Source: Brevibacterium epidermidis NBRC 14811 (GTDB lineage: Bacteria; Actinomycetota; Actinomycetes; Actinomycetales; Brevibacteriaceae). Taken from it: a stretch of 64,000 nt of DNA. The position numbers and the translations under genes were made by a program. Of the stretch, positions 54,522 through 64,000 are shown piece after piece. The DNA is taken from NCBI RefSeq assembly GCF_001570805.1, contig NZ_BCSJ01000011.1, forward strand, positions 186,001-250,000. The letters run 5' to 3'. Under the pieces are notes generated by a model, which searched no databases, had not been told where the DNA came from, and saw only the letters and a program-made list of their open reading frames with translations. Position 1 is the stretch's first letter; each line of letters begins with the position of its first letter.

Positions 54522-55829
54522 ATGCAGGCACTGAAGGTTGCCATGCTCGGATGCGGAGTCGTCGGCACGGAAGTCGCCGCCCGCATTCAGAACCGTGCAG
54601 AAGGCCTGGCCGAACGCATCGGCGCTCCGCTGGAGCTGAGCGCCATCGTCGTCCGCGATGCCTCGAAGGCCCGTCCGGGAATCGATGAGAAGCTGCTCAC
54701 GACCGACGCCGAGGCGGCCATCGCCGGAGCCGATATCGTCGTCGAGCTGATGGGCGGGATCGAACCCGCCCGCTCGCTCATCACCGCGGCGCTGCGCCAG
54801 GGATCATCCGTCGTGACCGCGAACAAAGCGCTGCTGGCCGCCAGCTACGGCGAACTCATGTCCGCGGCCGATGCCGCCGGTGTGCGCCTCGAGCACGAAG
54901 CTGCAGTGGCCGGTGCGATTCCGATCATCCGCCCCGTCGGCGATTCGCTGGCCGGTGACCGGATCGAGCGCATCATGGGCATCGTCAACGGAACGACGAA
55001 CTATATCCTCGACCAGATGGACTCTGAGGGCTGGGACTTCCAGCAGGCCCTCACCGCCGCTCAGGAACTCGGATACGCAGAGGCTGATCCGACCGCTGAC
55101 ATCGGCGGACACGATGCGGCGGCCAAAGCCGCGATCCTCTCGTCTCTCGCTTTCCACGCTCCCGTATCGATCGACGACGTCCACGTCGAAGGCATCGAAG
55201 GCATCACCGCCGAGATGGTCGAGACCGCCCGAGACCAGGGCTTCGTCATCAAACTCCTGGCCGTGTGCGAACGCGTCGCCTCATCGCCTGCAGGCGCCGG
55301 ACTCTCGGCGCGCGTGTACCCGGCGCTGCTCGACAGGAACCACGCGCTGTCATCCGTTCGCGGTGCCTTCAACGCCGTATTCATCGAAGCCGAAGCCGCC
55401 GGTGAGCTGATGTTCTACGGTCAGGGAGCCGGGGGAGCCCCGACTGCCTCCGCAGTCCTTGGAGACCTCGTCTCAGTGGCCAGACGCAAGGTGCTCGGTG
55501 GACGCGGACAGTACGAACGTCCCTTCCACGAGGACTACCCGATCCTGCCGATCTCGGCGATCACGACCAGGTATCACATCACCCTCGACGTGGTCGACCG
55601 TCCCGGCGTGCTCGCCGCGGTCTCCGAGGTCTTCGCCGACGAAGGAGCTTCCATCGAACTCATGCGACAGACGATCGGGGACATCGACGACGAGGGCATC
55701 CAGCATGCGAAGCTCGTGCTGGCCACCCACTCGAATACCGACTCGACTCTGCAGAAGACCGTTGATCGACTCATCGATCTGCCTGTCGTCCACACCGTCA
55801 AATCCGTGATCCGCGTAGAAGGACAGTGA
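54522..55829 (+). CDS. hom: homoserine dehydrogenase
   Basis: The 435-residue enzyme reduces aspartate semialdehyde to homoserine. The NAD(P) site is [14 protein letters not shown]; the catalytic region includes [23 protein letters not shown] and [22 protein letters not shown]-terminal ACT domain (about 350-430, [20 protein letters not shown]) gives threonine feedback control. GGTGAGGA precedes the ATG, and only 34 bp separate it from lysA. The thrC start lies within 4 bp of the hom stop. Confidence 0.96.
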   Translation: MQALKVAMLGCGVVGTEVAARIQNRAEGLAERIGAPLELSAIVVRDASKARPGIDEKLLTTDAEAAIAGADIVVELMGGIEPARSLITAALRQGSSVVTANKALLAASYGELMSAADAAGVRLEHEAAVAGAIPIIRPVGDSLAGDRIERIMGIVNGTTNYILDQMDSEGWDFQQALTAAQELGYAEADPTADIGGHDAAAKAAILSSLAFHAPVSIDDVHVEGIEGITAEMVETARDQGFVIKLLAVCERVASSPAGAGLSARVYPALLDRNHALSSVRGAFNAVFIEAEAAGELMFYGQGAGGAPTASAVLGDLVSVARRKVLGGRGQYERPFHEDYPILPISAITTRYHITLDVVDRPGVLAAVSEVFADEGASIELMRQTIGDIDDEGIQHAKLVLATHSNTDSTLQKTVDRLIDLPVVHTVKSVIRVEGQ

Positions 55830-55831
55830 CA

Positions 55832-56917
55832 ATGAACTACCCCAGACACCAGTGGCAGGGCGTCATCGAGGAATACCGCAGCCTCCTCGACATCTCCGCT
55901 GACACTCCCGCAGTCACCCTCGGAGAGGGCGGGACCCCGTTGATCAAGGCGGAGAAGCTCAGTGCGCGCACCGGTGCCCAGGTGTGGGTGAAGTACGAGG
56001 GCCTCAACCCGACCGCGTCTTTCAAGGACCGCGGCATGACGATGGCGATCACGAAAGCCGTGGCCCACGGCGCCAAAGCCGTCATCTGCGCCTCGACGGG
56101 CAACACCTCAGCCTCTGCCGCTGCGTATGCCACGAAGGCCGGTCTGACCTGTGCGGTGCTCGTGCCCTCCGGCAAGATTGCGCCGGGGAAGATGAGCCAG
56201 GCCATCGCCCACGGGGCGACCCTGCTCGAAGTCGACGGAAACTTCGACGACTGTCTGACGCTGTGCCGCAAACTCTCCGAGTCCTACCCGGTCCACCTCG
56301 TCAATTCGGTCAACCCCGATCGAATCGAAGGCCAGAAGACCGCATCCTTCGAGATCGTCGACGTCCTCGGTGATGCCCCCGACATCCATGTTCTGCCCGT
56401 CGGCAATGCCGGCAACATCACGGCGTACTGGAAGGGCTACAACGAATACCGCGAACACGGGATCTCCAAGAAGCTGCCGCAGATGTGGGGCTTCCAGGCC
56501 GCCGGAGCCGCACCGCTGGTGCTCGGCCATCCGGTCGACGAACCGGATACGGTGGCGACCGCCATCCGCATCGGCAACCCCGCCAGCTGGACGCAGGCCG
56601 AGACGGCGCGTGACGACTCCGGCGGCATCATCGATTCGGTCACCGACGACGAGATCCTCGCCGCCCACAAGATCCTCTCCAGCGAAGAGGGCATCTTCGT
56701 CGAGCCCGGTTCGGCCGCCTCGGTGGCGGGACTGCTGAAGATGGCCGACGCAGGCCGTGTCCCGGCTGGTGCGACCATCGCGGTCACCGTGACCGGTCAC
56801 GGACTCAAGGACCCGAGCTGGGCCCTGCACACCGCAGACGGGTCCGATATCGAAACCAAGCGCGTCTCCGTCGACGCCGTCAGCGCCGCACGTGCGCTGG
56901 GACTCGAGGACAGCTGA
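55832..56917 (+). CDS. thrC: threonine synthase
   Basis: The 361-residue PLP enzyme converts O-phosphohomoserine to threonine. The PLP lysine is in [29 protein letters not shown] binds the cofactor phosphate and [16 protein letters not shown] is typical of the short ThrC class. AAGGA lies 8 nt before the ATG at 55832; a GTG two codons upstream (55826) overlapping the hom stop is an alternative start. Confidence 0.95.
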   Translation: MNYPRHQWQGVIEEYRSLLDISADTPAVTLGEGGTPLIKAEKLSARTGAQVWVKYEGLNPTASFKDRGMTMAITKAVAHGAKAVICASTGNTSASAAAYATKAGLTCAVLVPSGKIAPGKMSQAIAHGATLLEVDGNFDDCLTLCRKLSESYPVHLVNSVNPDRIEGQKTASFEIVDVLGDAPDIHVLPVGNAGNITAYWKGYNEYREHGISKKLPQMWGFQAAGAAPLVLGHPVDEPDTVATAIRIGNPASWTQAETARDDSGGIIDSVTDDEILAAHKILSSEEGIFVEPGSAASVAGLLKMADAGRVPAGATIAVTVTGHGLKDPSWALHTADGSDIETKRVSVDAVSAARALGLEDS

Positions 56918-56919
56918 GC

Positions 56920-57822
56920 GTGCGCGTCCGACTCGAGGTCCCGGCCACCTCGGCGAATCTGGGCCCCGGCTACGACTCGTACGGGTTGGCACTCGACATC
57001 GTCGACACCCTGACCCTCACCGTCCACGACGCAGCGGTCGATCCTGACCGCTGCGTCGAGGTGACGGGGGAGAGTGCCGATGTGCTGCCCCGGGACCGCT
57101 CGCACCTGATCATGCGGATCATCGGGGAAGTGCTCGAATCGGAGTTCCCCGACGTCGCTGCCGATCTGAGTCCGCGACTGTCGCTCGAGTGCGTCAACCG
57201 GATTCCCCATTCCCGCGGAATGGGTTCGTCGGCAGCCGCTGTCGTGGCCGGAATCGGACTCGCAGCGGAACTCGGAGCCTGGTCGACCGGAGCGGAGCTG
57301 AGCCGCGATCGGATCCTCGAGATCGCCACCGCTGTCGAAGGGCACCCGGACAATGCCGCGCCCGCGATCTTCGGCGGACTCACCGTCTCCCTGTCCGCGC
57401 CCGTGAAGTCATGGCAGGTGCCAGTGCGCACCCTCGAGACGGTCACGGTTCTCGTGCCCTCCTTCCGCCTCGACACCGAGGTCGCCCGTGGGCTCATCCC
57501 CGCGGGCATCGATCATGCGATCGCGGCAGACAACTCGGCACGGGCCGGCCTGCTCGTCCACGGGTTGAGCAACGACGCGCAGGTGCTGTTCGAGGCTACC
57601 CGCGATCAGCTCCATCAGGAGTTCCGTCGCAGCGCCTATCCGGACTCGATGGCGCTCGTCGACTCACTGCGCGCCGAGGGTCTCCCAGCCGTCATCTCCG
57701 GAGCCGGACCGACGGTCCTCGTCCTCGCCGAGGATGTGCCCGAAACCCTTGTGCCTGCAGGCTTCGTCGCACAGCGGACCGCGATTGACCTCGGCGGTTA
57801 TCGGGTGAGCCGAGAAAATTGA
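56920..57822 (+). CDS. thrB: homoserine kinase
   Basis: The 300-residue GHMP kinase phosphorylates homoserine for ThrC. Motif 1 is VPATSANLGPGYDSYGLAL, the ATP loop is IPHSRGMGSSAAAVVAG and motif 3 is AVISGAGPTVLVLA. It starts at GTG 2 nt after the thrC stop and completes the hom-thrC-thrB module. Confidence 0.95.
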   Translation: MRVRLEVPATSANLGPGYDSYGLALDIVDTLTLTVHDAAVDPDRCVEVTGESADVLPRDRSHLIMRIIGEVLESEFPDVAADLSPRLSLECVNRIPHSRGMGSSAAAVVAGIGLAAELGAWSTGAELSRDRILEIATAVEGHPDNAAPAIFGGLTVSLSAPVKSWQVPVRTLETVTVLVPSFRLDTEVARGLIPAGIDHAIAADNSARAGLLVHGLSNDAQVLFEATRDQLHQEFRRSAYPDSMALVDSLRAEGLPAVISGAGPTVLVLAEDVPETLVPAGFVAQRTAIDLGGYRVSREN

Positions 57823-57854
57823 GAAAACGATTCGCCAGATCGGCTCCGAACAAG

Positions 57855-57860
57855 TAGACT
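57855..57860 (+). promoter_or_regulatory. putative -10 element of rho promoter
   Basis: TAGACT lies 33 bp after thrB, with a weak -35-like TTCGCC 18 bp upstream. A transcript from here would have a leader of about 180 nt before rho. Confidence 0.45.
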
Positions 57861-57914
57861 GTGGGTGTTCCGACAGGGCACGGCTTCCCGCTGTTCTTCA
57901 CAGGTCCGTCGCCG

Positions 57915-57953
57915 ATGTCATACATTCTGGAACATCTCCTGCTCATTCTTTAG
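57915..57953 (+). CDS. possible 12-aa leader peptide upstream of rho
   Basis: ATG...TAG encodes MSYILEHLLLIL, with five leucines in twelve residues. The stop codon lies inside the right arm of a terminator-like hairpin (57938-57965), the geometry of transcription-attenuation leaders. No clear Shine-Dalgarno precedes it, so translation is unproven. Confidence 0.25.
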   Translation: MSYILEHLLLIL

Positions 57954-57965
57954 CAGGTTTTCTTT
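57938..57965 (+). terminator. terminator-like hairpin in rho leader (attenuator candidate)
   Basis: CCTGCT, an 8-nt loop and AGCAGG are followed by TTTTCTTT. It lies between the presumed promoter and the rho start, so it could cause premature termination and contribute to rho autoregulation. Confidence 0.5.
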
Positions 57966-58046
57966 CACAACGCACCGTCAATGGTGTTTCCGTCGCCGTG
58001 AGCAAACGGCACATGCCGCACGGCCGAAAGAGGGAGAAGGACCTTC

Positions 58047-60068
<2,022 letters not shown>

Positions 60069-60069
60069 G

Positions 60070-61146
60070 ATGGTCGACGACACCCTCACGGCCAGCGTCA
60101 GCGCACTGCTCGATGAGCATGCCCGGGTGCAGGAGGAACTCTCCGACCCCGCGGTCCACGCTGACGCCGGCCGGGCCAAGAAGCTGACCAGGCGGTACGC
60201 GGAGCTCGACAAGATCGCCGCGGCCGCCCGGCACTTCGACCAACTCGAAGCCGACCACGCAGCCGCCGTGGAACTGGCCGAGGACGATGCCGATTTCGCC
60301 GCAGAGGCGAAGCGGCTGTCCGCAGAGATGGAAACGGCCGAGGGTGAGCTCAAGGATCTCCTGGTCCCCAGCGACCCGGACGACTCCCGTGACGCGATCA
60401 TCGAGATCAAAGCCGGCGAAGGCGGAGACGAATCCGCACTGTTCGCCGGCGATCTGCTGCGGATGTATCAGCGGTGGATCGATTCGCGAGGCTGGTCGAG
60501 CCAGATCCTCGACGCCACTCACTCGGACCTCGGCGGATATAAGGACGTCACCATGGCCGTCAAAGCCAAGAATGACGGTGCCTACGGCTGGGTGAAGTTC
60601 GAAGGCGGGGTGCACCGAGTCCAACGAGTCCCGGTCACCGAGTCACAGGGGCGCATCCACACCTCCGCAGCCGGCGTTCTCGTCTTCCCTGAAGTCGACG
60701 AGCCCGAAGAGGTCCAACTGGACGAACACGATCTGCGCATCGACGTCTATCGTTCATCCGGCCCCGGCGGCCAGTCCGTGAACACCACGGATTCCGCCGT
60801 GCGCATCACCCACCTGCGGACGGGAATCACCGCGAGCTGCCAGAACGAGAAGTCGCAGCTGCAGAACAAGGACGCTGCGATGCGCATGCTCCGCGCCCGT
60901 ATCCTCGCCAAACAGGCGGAAGAGGCCGCCGCGGAAGCCGCGGACATCCGTCGTTCGCAGGTGCGCACCGTCGACCGTTCGGAACGTATCCGCACGTACA
61001 ACTTCCCGGAGAACCGGATCACCGATCACCGCACCGGGTACAAGGCCTACAACCTCGATCAGGCGCTGGCAGGGGATCTCGATCCCGTCATCGGGTCCTG
61101 CCGAGACGCCGACAAGGCCGCTCGCCTCGACGCGCTGGGGGACTGA
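60070..61146 (+). CDS. prfA: peptide chain release factor 1
   Basis: The 358-residue class I release factor recognises UAA and UAG. The codon-reading tripeptide PVT is in [10 protein letters not shown] and the catalytic GGQ is in [17 protein letters not shown]. The ATG begins 1 nt after the rho stop. In mycobacteria rpmE lies between rho and prfA; it is absent here. The Gln of GGQ is the substrate of the PrmC encoded next. Confidence 0.97.
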   Translation: MVDDTLTASVSALLDEHARVQEELSDPAVHADAGRAKKLTRRYAELDKIAAAARHFDQLEADHAAAVELAEDDADFAAEAKRLSAEMETAEGELKDLLVPSDPDDSRDAIIEIKAGEGGDESALFAGDLLRMYQRWIDSRGWSSQILDATHSDLGGYKDVTMAVKAKNDGAYGWVKFEGGVHRVQRVPVTESQGRIHTSAAGVLVFPEVDEPEEVQLDEHDLRIDVYRSSGPGGQSVNTTDSAVRITHLRTGITASCQNEKSQLQNKDAAMRMLRARILAKQAEEAAAEAADIRRSQVRTVDRSERIRTYNFPENRITDHRTGYKAYNLDQALAGDLDPVIGSCRDADKAARLDALGD

Positions 61147-61147
61147 G

Positions 61148-62065
61148 CTGGACACCGTCAGGCCGAACCTCGTCTCCGATCTTCTGCGCGGGGCCACCAC
61201 TCTGTTCACCGAAGCAGGAATAGCGAGCCCCGAACCCGACGCGCTCGAGCTGCTTGCTTACGCATGGGAGATCGATCGAGCTGCTCTGAGCCGCCGCCGA
61301 CTCTTCGACGATCCAGTGCCGGAATCTGTGAGCACGCGATTCGCCGAACTCTGTGACCAACGCCGGCAGCGGACACCTCTGCAGCACCTGACCGGCATCG
61401 CCCACTTCCGGCACCTGCAGCTGCAGGTGGGACCCGGAGTCTTCGTGCCCCGGCCGGAGACCGAGCTGCTGGCAGGGGCCGTCCTGACCGAACTGTCCGA
61501 GCTCGACTCGAGGACCGAGAGCGACGAGGGGCGACGTCCTTTCGTCATCGACCTGTGTTCAGGATCCGGAGCGATCTCGCTGTCGGTCGCCACTGAATCC
61601 GAGCGAGTCGACGTCCTCGGCGTCGAACGCGAACCTGCCGCCCTGGATTGGTCACTGAAGAACCTCGAGCACAGCCGCCTCGGCGAGTCGACTGTCGAGT
61701 TCATCCTCGGTGACGCGACGGCGGTCACCGAGGCGCGACCCGATCTGTGCGGACGTGCCGACATCGTCGTGACGAACCCGCCCTATGTCCCTGACGCCGC
61801 GGTGCCGCGGGATCCGGAGGTCGCCGAACACGACCCCGCGGCCGCGCTCTATGGCGGAGATTCGGGTCTGGAGATTCCCGGACTCATCATCAACGAGGCC
61901 GAACAGCTGCTGCGGCCCGGCGGACTCTTCCTCATGGAACACAGCGAGGAACAGGGCGCCGGAGCACGAGATCTGCTGGCGGCCACGGCCAGTCTGAGAC
62001 ATGCCGCAACCTTCCAGGACTACACTGGACGCGACCGCTATACGGTGGCACGCCGCGAGGCGTAG
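61148..62065 (+). CDS. prmC: release factor glutamine N5-methyltransferase, probable CTG start
   Basis: This AdoMet-dependent enzyme methylates the GGQ glutamine of release factors. The first conventional start codon in frame is GTG 61316, which would delete most of the PrmC N-terminal helical domain. The frame is open from 61148 and encodes that domain faithfully (LVSDLLRGATTLFTEAGI, then ALELLAYAWEIDRAAL). No ATG, GTG or TTG precedes it in frame, but CTG 61148 lies 5 nt after GGGGGA and 1 nt after the prfA stop. With that start the protein is 305 residues, about the family length. Motifs: VPRPETELLAG, IDLCSGSGAISL and the catalytic NPPY at 210-213. Confidence 0.88.
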   Translation: MDTVRPNLVSDLLRGATTLFTEAGIASPEPDALELLAYAWEIDRAALSRRRLFDDPVPESVSTRFAELCDQRRQRTPLQHLTGIAHFRHLQLQVGPGVFVPRPETELLAGAVLTELSELDSRTESDEGRRPFVIDLCSGSGAISLSVATESERVDVLGVEREPAALDWSLKNLEHSRLGESTVEFILGDATAVTEARPDLCGRADIVVTNPPYVPDAAVPRDPEVAEHDPAAALYGGDSGLEIPGLIINEAEQLLRPGGLFLMEHSEEQGAGARDLLAATASLRHAATFQDYTGRDRYTVARREA

Positions 62066-62143
62066 GAGACAGCGGAGCTGATTCCGTGCCCTGCACGTTG
62101 GAATCACCAAGACCACAGCCCGAACATTCGAAACGGAGAACTC

Positions 62144-62794
62144 GTGTCGAGACGATTCGACGTCAGCCAAGCCGAAATCCGTGAGCTCGTCTTCGACGAG
62201 TGCGCGCGAGTCGTCGACACAGGAAACCTGCTCGTCATCCCCACCGACACGGTCTACGGGATCGCCGCTGATGCCTTCAGCGCTTCGGCCGTCGCGGCAC
62301 TGCTTGCGGCCAAGGGCCGCGGCCGGGATATGCCGCCACCGGTCCTCGTCCCGCGCGCGGAGACCATCTTCGGCCTCGTCGACGGTGTCGATGAGACCGT
62401 GCTGGCACTGACCGCGAAGTTCTGGCCCGGACCGCTGACGATCATCGCCAACGCCCAGCCCTCGCTCGATTGGGACCTCGGCGACACCCACGGGACCGTG
62501 GCCGTGCGCATGCCCGATGACGAATCAGCACTTGCGCTGCTCGGTCGCACCGGGCCGTTGGCCGTGTCGAGTGCCAATATCTCCGGACAGCCCGCCGCCC
62601 AGACCGCCGATGAAGCGCAGGAGATGCTCGGCGACGACGTCGATATCTACGTCGACGGGGGAGTGCGGGATTCGGGAATGTCCTCGACCATCATCGACCT
62701 CAGCGGGGACGTGCCCCGTATCCTGCGGCGCGGCCCCATCACCGCCGAGGAACTGCGCGAAATCGTCCCCGAACTCATCGACCTGGACGGCTGA
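62144..62794 (+). CDS. L-threonylcarbamoyladenylate synthase (TsaC/Sua5 family)
   Basis: The 216-residue YrdC-domain enzyme makes threonylcarbamoyl-AMP for the t6A37 modification of ANN-decoding tRNAs. Motifs: VIPTDTVYGIAADAFS, KGRGRDMPPPVLV (the conserved KxR region) and SSANISGQPAAQT. It lacks the C-terminal Sua5 domain and so is the short TsaC-like form. GGAGAACTC precedes the GTG start. It corresponds to Rv1301 in the conserved prfA-prmC-tsaC-wecA order. Confidence 0.93.
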   Translation: MSRRFDVSQAEIRELVFDECARVVDTGNLLVIPTDTVYGIAADAFSASAVAALLAAKGRGRDMPPPVLVPRAETIFGLVDGVDETVLALTAKFWPGPLTIIANAQPSLDWDLGDTHGTVAVRMPDDESALALLGRTGPLAVSSANISGQPAAQTADEAQEMLGDDVDIYVDGGVRDSGMSSTIIDLSGDVPRILRRGPITAEELREIVPELIDLDG

Positions 62795-63904
62795 GTGCGC
62801 GCCTACCTCTTCATCCTCATCGTCTCCGCCCTCGTGGCGTACCTGCTGACACCGATGGTCAAGCGGGTGGCCGAACGAGGCAAGATCTTCTCACCGCTGC
62901 GTGACCGCGACGTCCATTCCGTTCCCACGCCGAGGTTGGGAGGAGTGGCGATGTTCGGCGGACTCATCGCCGGACTCATCTTCGCCTCCCAGATGCCCTT
63001 CCTCAATCGGATCTTCGTCGAACTGGGACCGATCATCGGCATCGCGGGAGCCGCCGGACTGCTGTGTCTGCTCGGAGTCATTGACGACATCTGGGACCTG
63101 CATTGGATGGCGAAGCTCGCCGGCCAGGCCCTCGCAGCGGGCTTCATGGCGATCAAAGGTGTGGCGCTGCTGTCGATTCCCTTCGGAGGGGTCATCATCG
63201 GCTCCCCGCGGATGTCGATCATCATCACCGTGCTCGTCGTCCTTGTGACCATCAACGCAGTGAACTTCGTCGACGGTCTCGACGGACTCGCCGCGGGCGT
63301 CGTCGCCATCGGTGGCAGCGCCTTCTTCATCTACTCCTACTGGCTGGCACGCGACGCCTCCCCGGAGTCCTATGCGAACCTCGCCTCGCTCATCATCGCG
63401 ATCCTCGTCGGCACCTGCCTCGGCTTCCTGCCGCACAACTTCAACCCGGCCAGGATCTTCATGGGCGACTCCGGATCGATGCTCATCGGCCTGCTCCTCG
63501 CGGCTTCGACGATCAGGGTCACCGGCCAGGTCGACCCGGCACTGATCGGCCAGGAGCGAGCCTTCGCCACCTTCATGCCGATCATTCTGCCGGTCGCGGT
63601 GATGTTCCTGCCTCTGCTCGACCTCGGCCTGGCCGTTGTGCGTCGACTGCGAGCCGGCCAGTCCCCATTCTCCGCCGATGCCAAACACCTCCACCACCGG
63701 ATGCTGCGCCTGGGCCACTCACATGCTCGTGCAGTGCTCATCCTCTACACCTGGACGGCGCTCATCGCCTTCGGCTCAGTGCTGCTTCTGTTCAAGGGAT
63801 GGCTGTTCTCCGCCTGCGTCATCGGCGGCCTTGCGGCCATCACCCTGATCTTCACCTTCTATCCCCTTCGCATGCGTCAGAAAGCCAGAGAGGAAATCTC
63901 GTGA
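62795..63904 (+). CDS. wecA: MraY/WecA family undecaprenyl/decaprenyl-phosphate GlcNAc-1-phosphate transferase
   Basis: The 369-residue polytopic membrane enzyme transfers GlcNAc-1-phosphate to a polyprenyl phosphate, the first step in wall linker or teichoic/arabinogalactan-type glycan assembly. About eleven helices are predicted. Motifs: the Asp pair in LGVIDDIWDL, NFVDGLDGLAAG, FMGDSGSMLIGLLL and the basic loop HLHHRMLRLGHSHAR. The GTG directly follows the tsaC stop, and the stop overlaps the next GTG (GTGA). Confidence 0.93.
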   Translation: MRAYLFILIVSALVAYLLTPMVKRVAERGKIFSPLRDRDVHSVPTPRLGGVAMFGGLIAGLIFASQMPFLNRIFVELGPIIGIAGAAGLLCLLGVIDDIWDLHWMAKLAGQALAAGFMAIKGVALLSIPFGGVIIGSPRMSIIITVLVVLVTINAVNFVDGLDGLAAGVVAIGGSAFFIYSYWLARDASPESYANLASLIIAILVGTCLGFLPHNFNPARIFMGDSGSMLIGLLLAASTIRVTGQVDPALIGQERAFATFMPIILPVAVMFLPLLDLGLAVVRRLRAGQSPFSADAKHLHHRMLRLGHSHARAVLILYTWTALIAFGSVLLLFKGWLFSACVIGGLAAITLIFTFYPLRMRQKAREEIS

Positions 63905-64000
63905 CGGACCCGAAACCGCGTAAAGAGACCGACGTCGAAGCAGCCTGGACCCGTGTGTGGAGGACGCTGCTCATCCGCGGCATCATCCTCGTCCTCGTCG
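63901..64000 (+). CDS. AtpI-like protein, 5' partial
   Basis: The first 33 codons of a gene cut by the window end: a charged start (MTDPKPRKETDVEAAWTRVW) leading into a hydrophobic segment (LLIRGIILVLV). In related genomes wecA is followed by the small membrane protein AtpI and then atpB-E-F-H-A-G-D-C, so this is probably the AtpI equivalent. Identification rests mainly on position. Confidence 0.6.
   Translation, partial: MTDPKPRKETDVEAAWTRVWRTLLIRGIILVLV

Noticed and set aside
52691-54586. A 631-codon open frame antisense to the argS remnant and lysA.
   Set aside because: It is antisense to well-supported genes across a gene boundary and shows no recognisable domain.

Overview
The window is high-GC, densely packed chromosomal DNA from an actinobacterium. 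Family content and gene order fit a Brevibacterium-like member of the Micrococcales; that genus assignment is inference. Lineage markers read directly from the sequence are an AdnAB helicase-nuclease pair, UvrD2 with a tetracysteine plus HRDC tail, a SigH/SigR-type sigma factor with its zinc anti-sigma factor, the 24-residue actinobacterial ribosomal protein bL37, a fused KGD-type 2-oxoglutarate decarboxylase/dehydrogenase, GuaB1, and the UPF0182 and DUF3107 families. No transposase, integrase, phage gene or CRISPR array was seen, so this is core genome rather than an island.

Layout. 0.2-8.7 kb: a secreted metallophosphoesterase, a pepP/P1-peptidase operon, a PHP-domain phosphoesterase, a membrane acyltransferase and a DEAD-box RNA helicase. 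8.8-29.8 kb: a block whose order closely follows the mycobacterial rhlE-to-UPF0182 region. It holds a ferritin-like protein, DUF3107, TetR, adnA-adnB, a degenerate phosphotransferase, nudC, uvrD2, a cyclodehydratase-like protein, a YgjP-type metallopeptidase, a Nudix hydrolase, a DUF2342 metalloprotease homologue, a PDZ-Lon protease and a UPF0182 membrane protein. A non-coding gap at 22.4-22.95 kb carries clustered DnaA-box sequences. 30-38 kb: initiator tRNA-Met, yceI with an operator-like palindrome, the doxX-aroA-rsgA-hisN-aminotransferase operon, sigH-rshA, and bL37. 38-47.5 kb: kgd with an SGNH-like gene, guaB1 with two CNNM/HlyC membrane proteins, an M15 peptidase and tRNA-Arg(CCG). 47.6-52.1 kb: an ABC exporter pair and an MFS transporter. 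52.2-57.8 kb: the lysine/threonine operon (argS remnant, lysA, hom, thrC, thrB). 57.8-64 kb: rho, prfA, prmC, tsaC, wecA and the start of an AtpI-like gene that normally precedes the ATP synthase operon.

How the genes work together. adnAB and uvrD2 serve double-strand-break processing and helicase functions. sigH/rshA form a redox-responsive switch whose promoter matches the factor's own consensus. lysA-hom-thrC-thrB channel aspartate carbon into lysine and threonine. prfA and prmC are release factor and release-factor methylase; tsaC makes the t6A precursor; wecA starts cell-wall glycan linkers.

Most notable points. (1) The gene in the conserved argS position upstream of lysA keeps the ArgRS N-terminal and anticodon-binding domains but has lost the whole catalytic core. 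(2) Three perfect DnaA boxes and one variant lie in a gene-free interval far from any dnaA/dnaN. (3) A repeated leaderless start signal, TANNNT then exactly 6 nt then ATG/GTG, is present at seven genes. (4) prmC appears to start at CTG. (5) The rho leader has a tiny Leu-rich reading frame ending in a terminator-like hairpin. (6) Several conserved-context proteins have lost catalytic residues (phosphotransferase, SGNH-like protein, DUF2342 member, NudC zinc ribbon).
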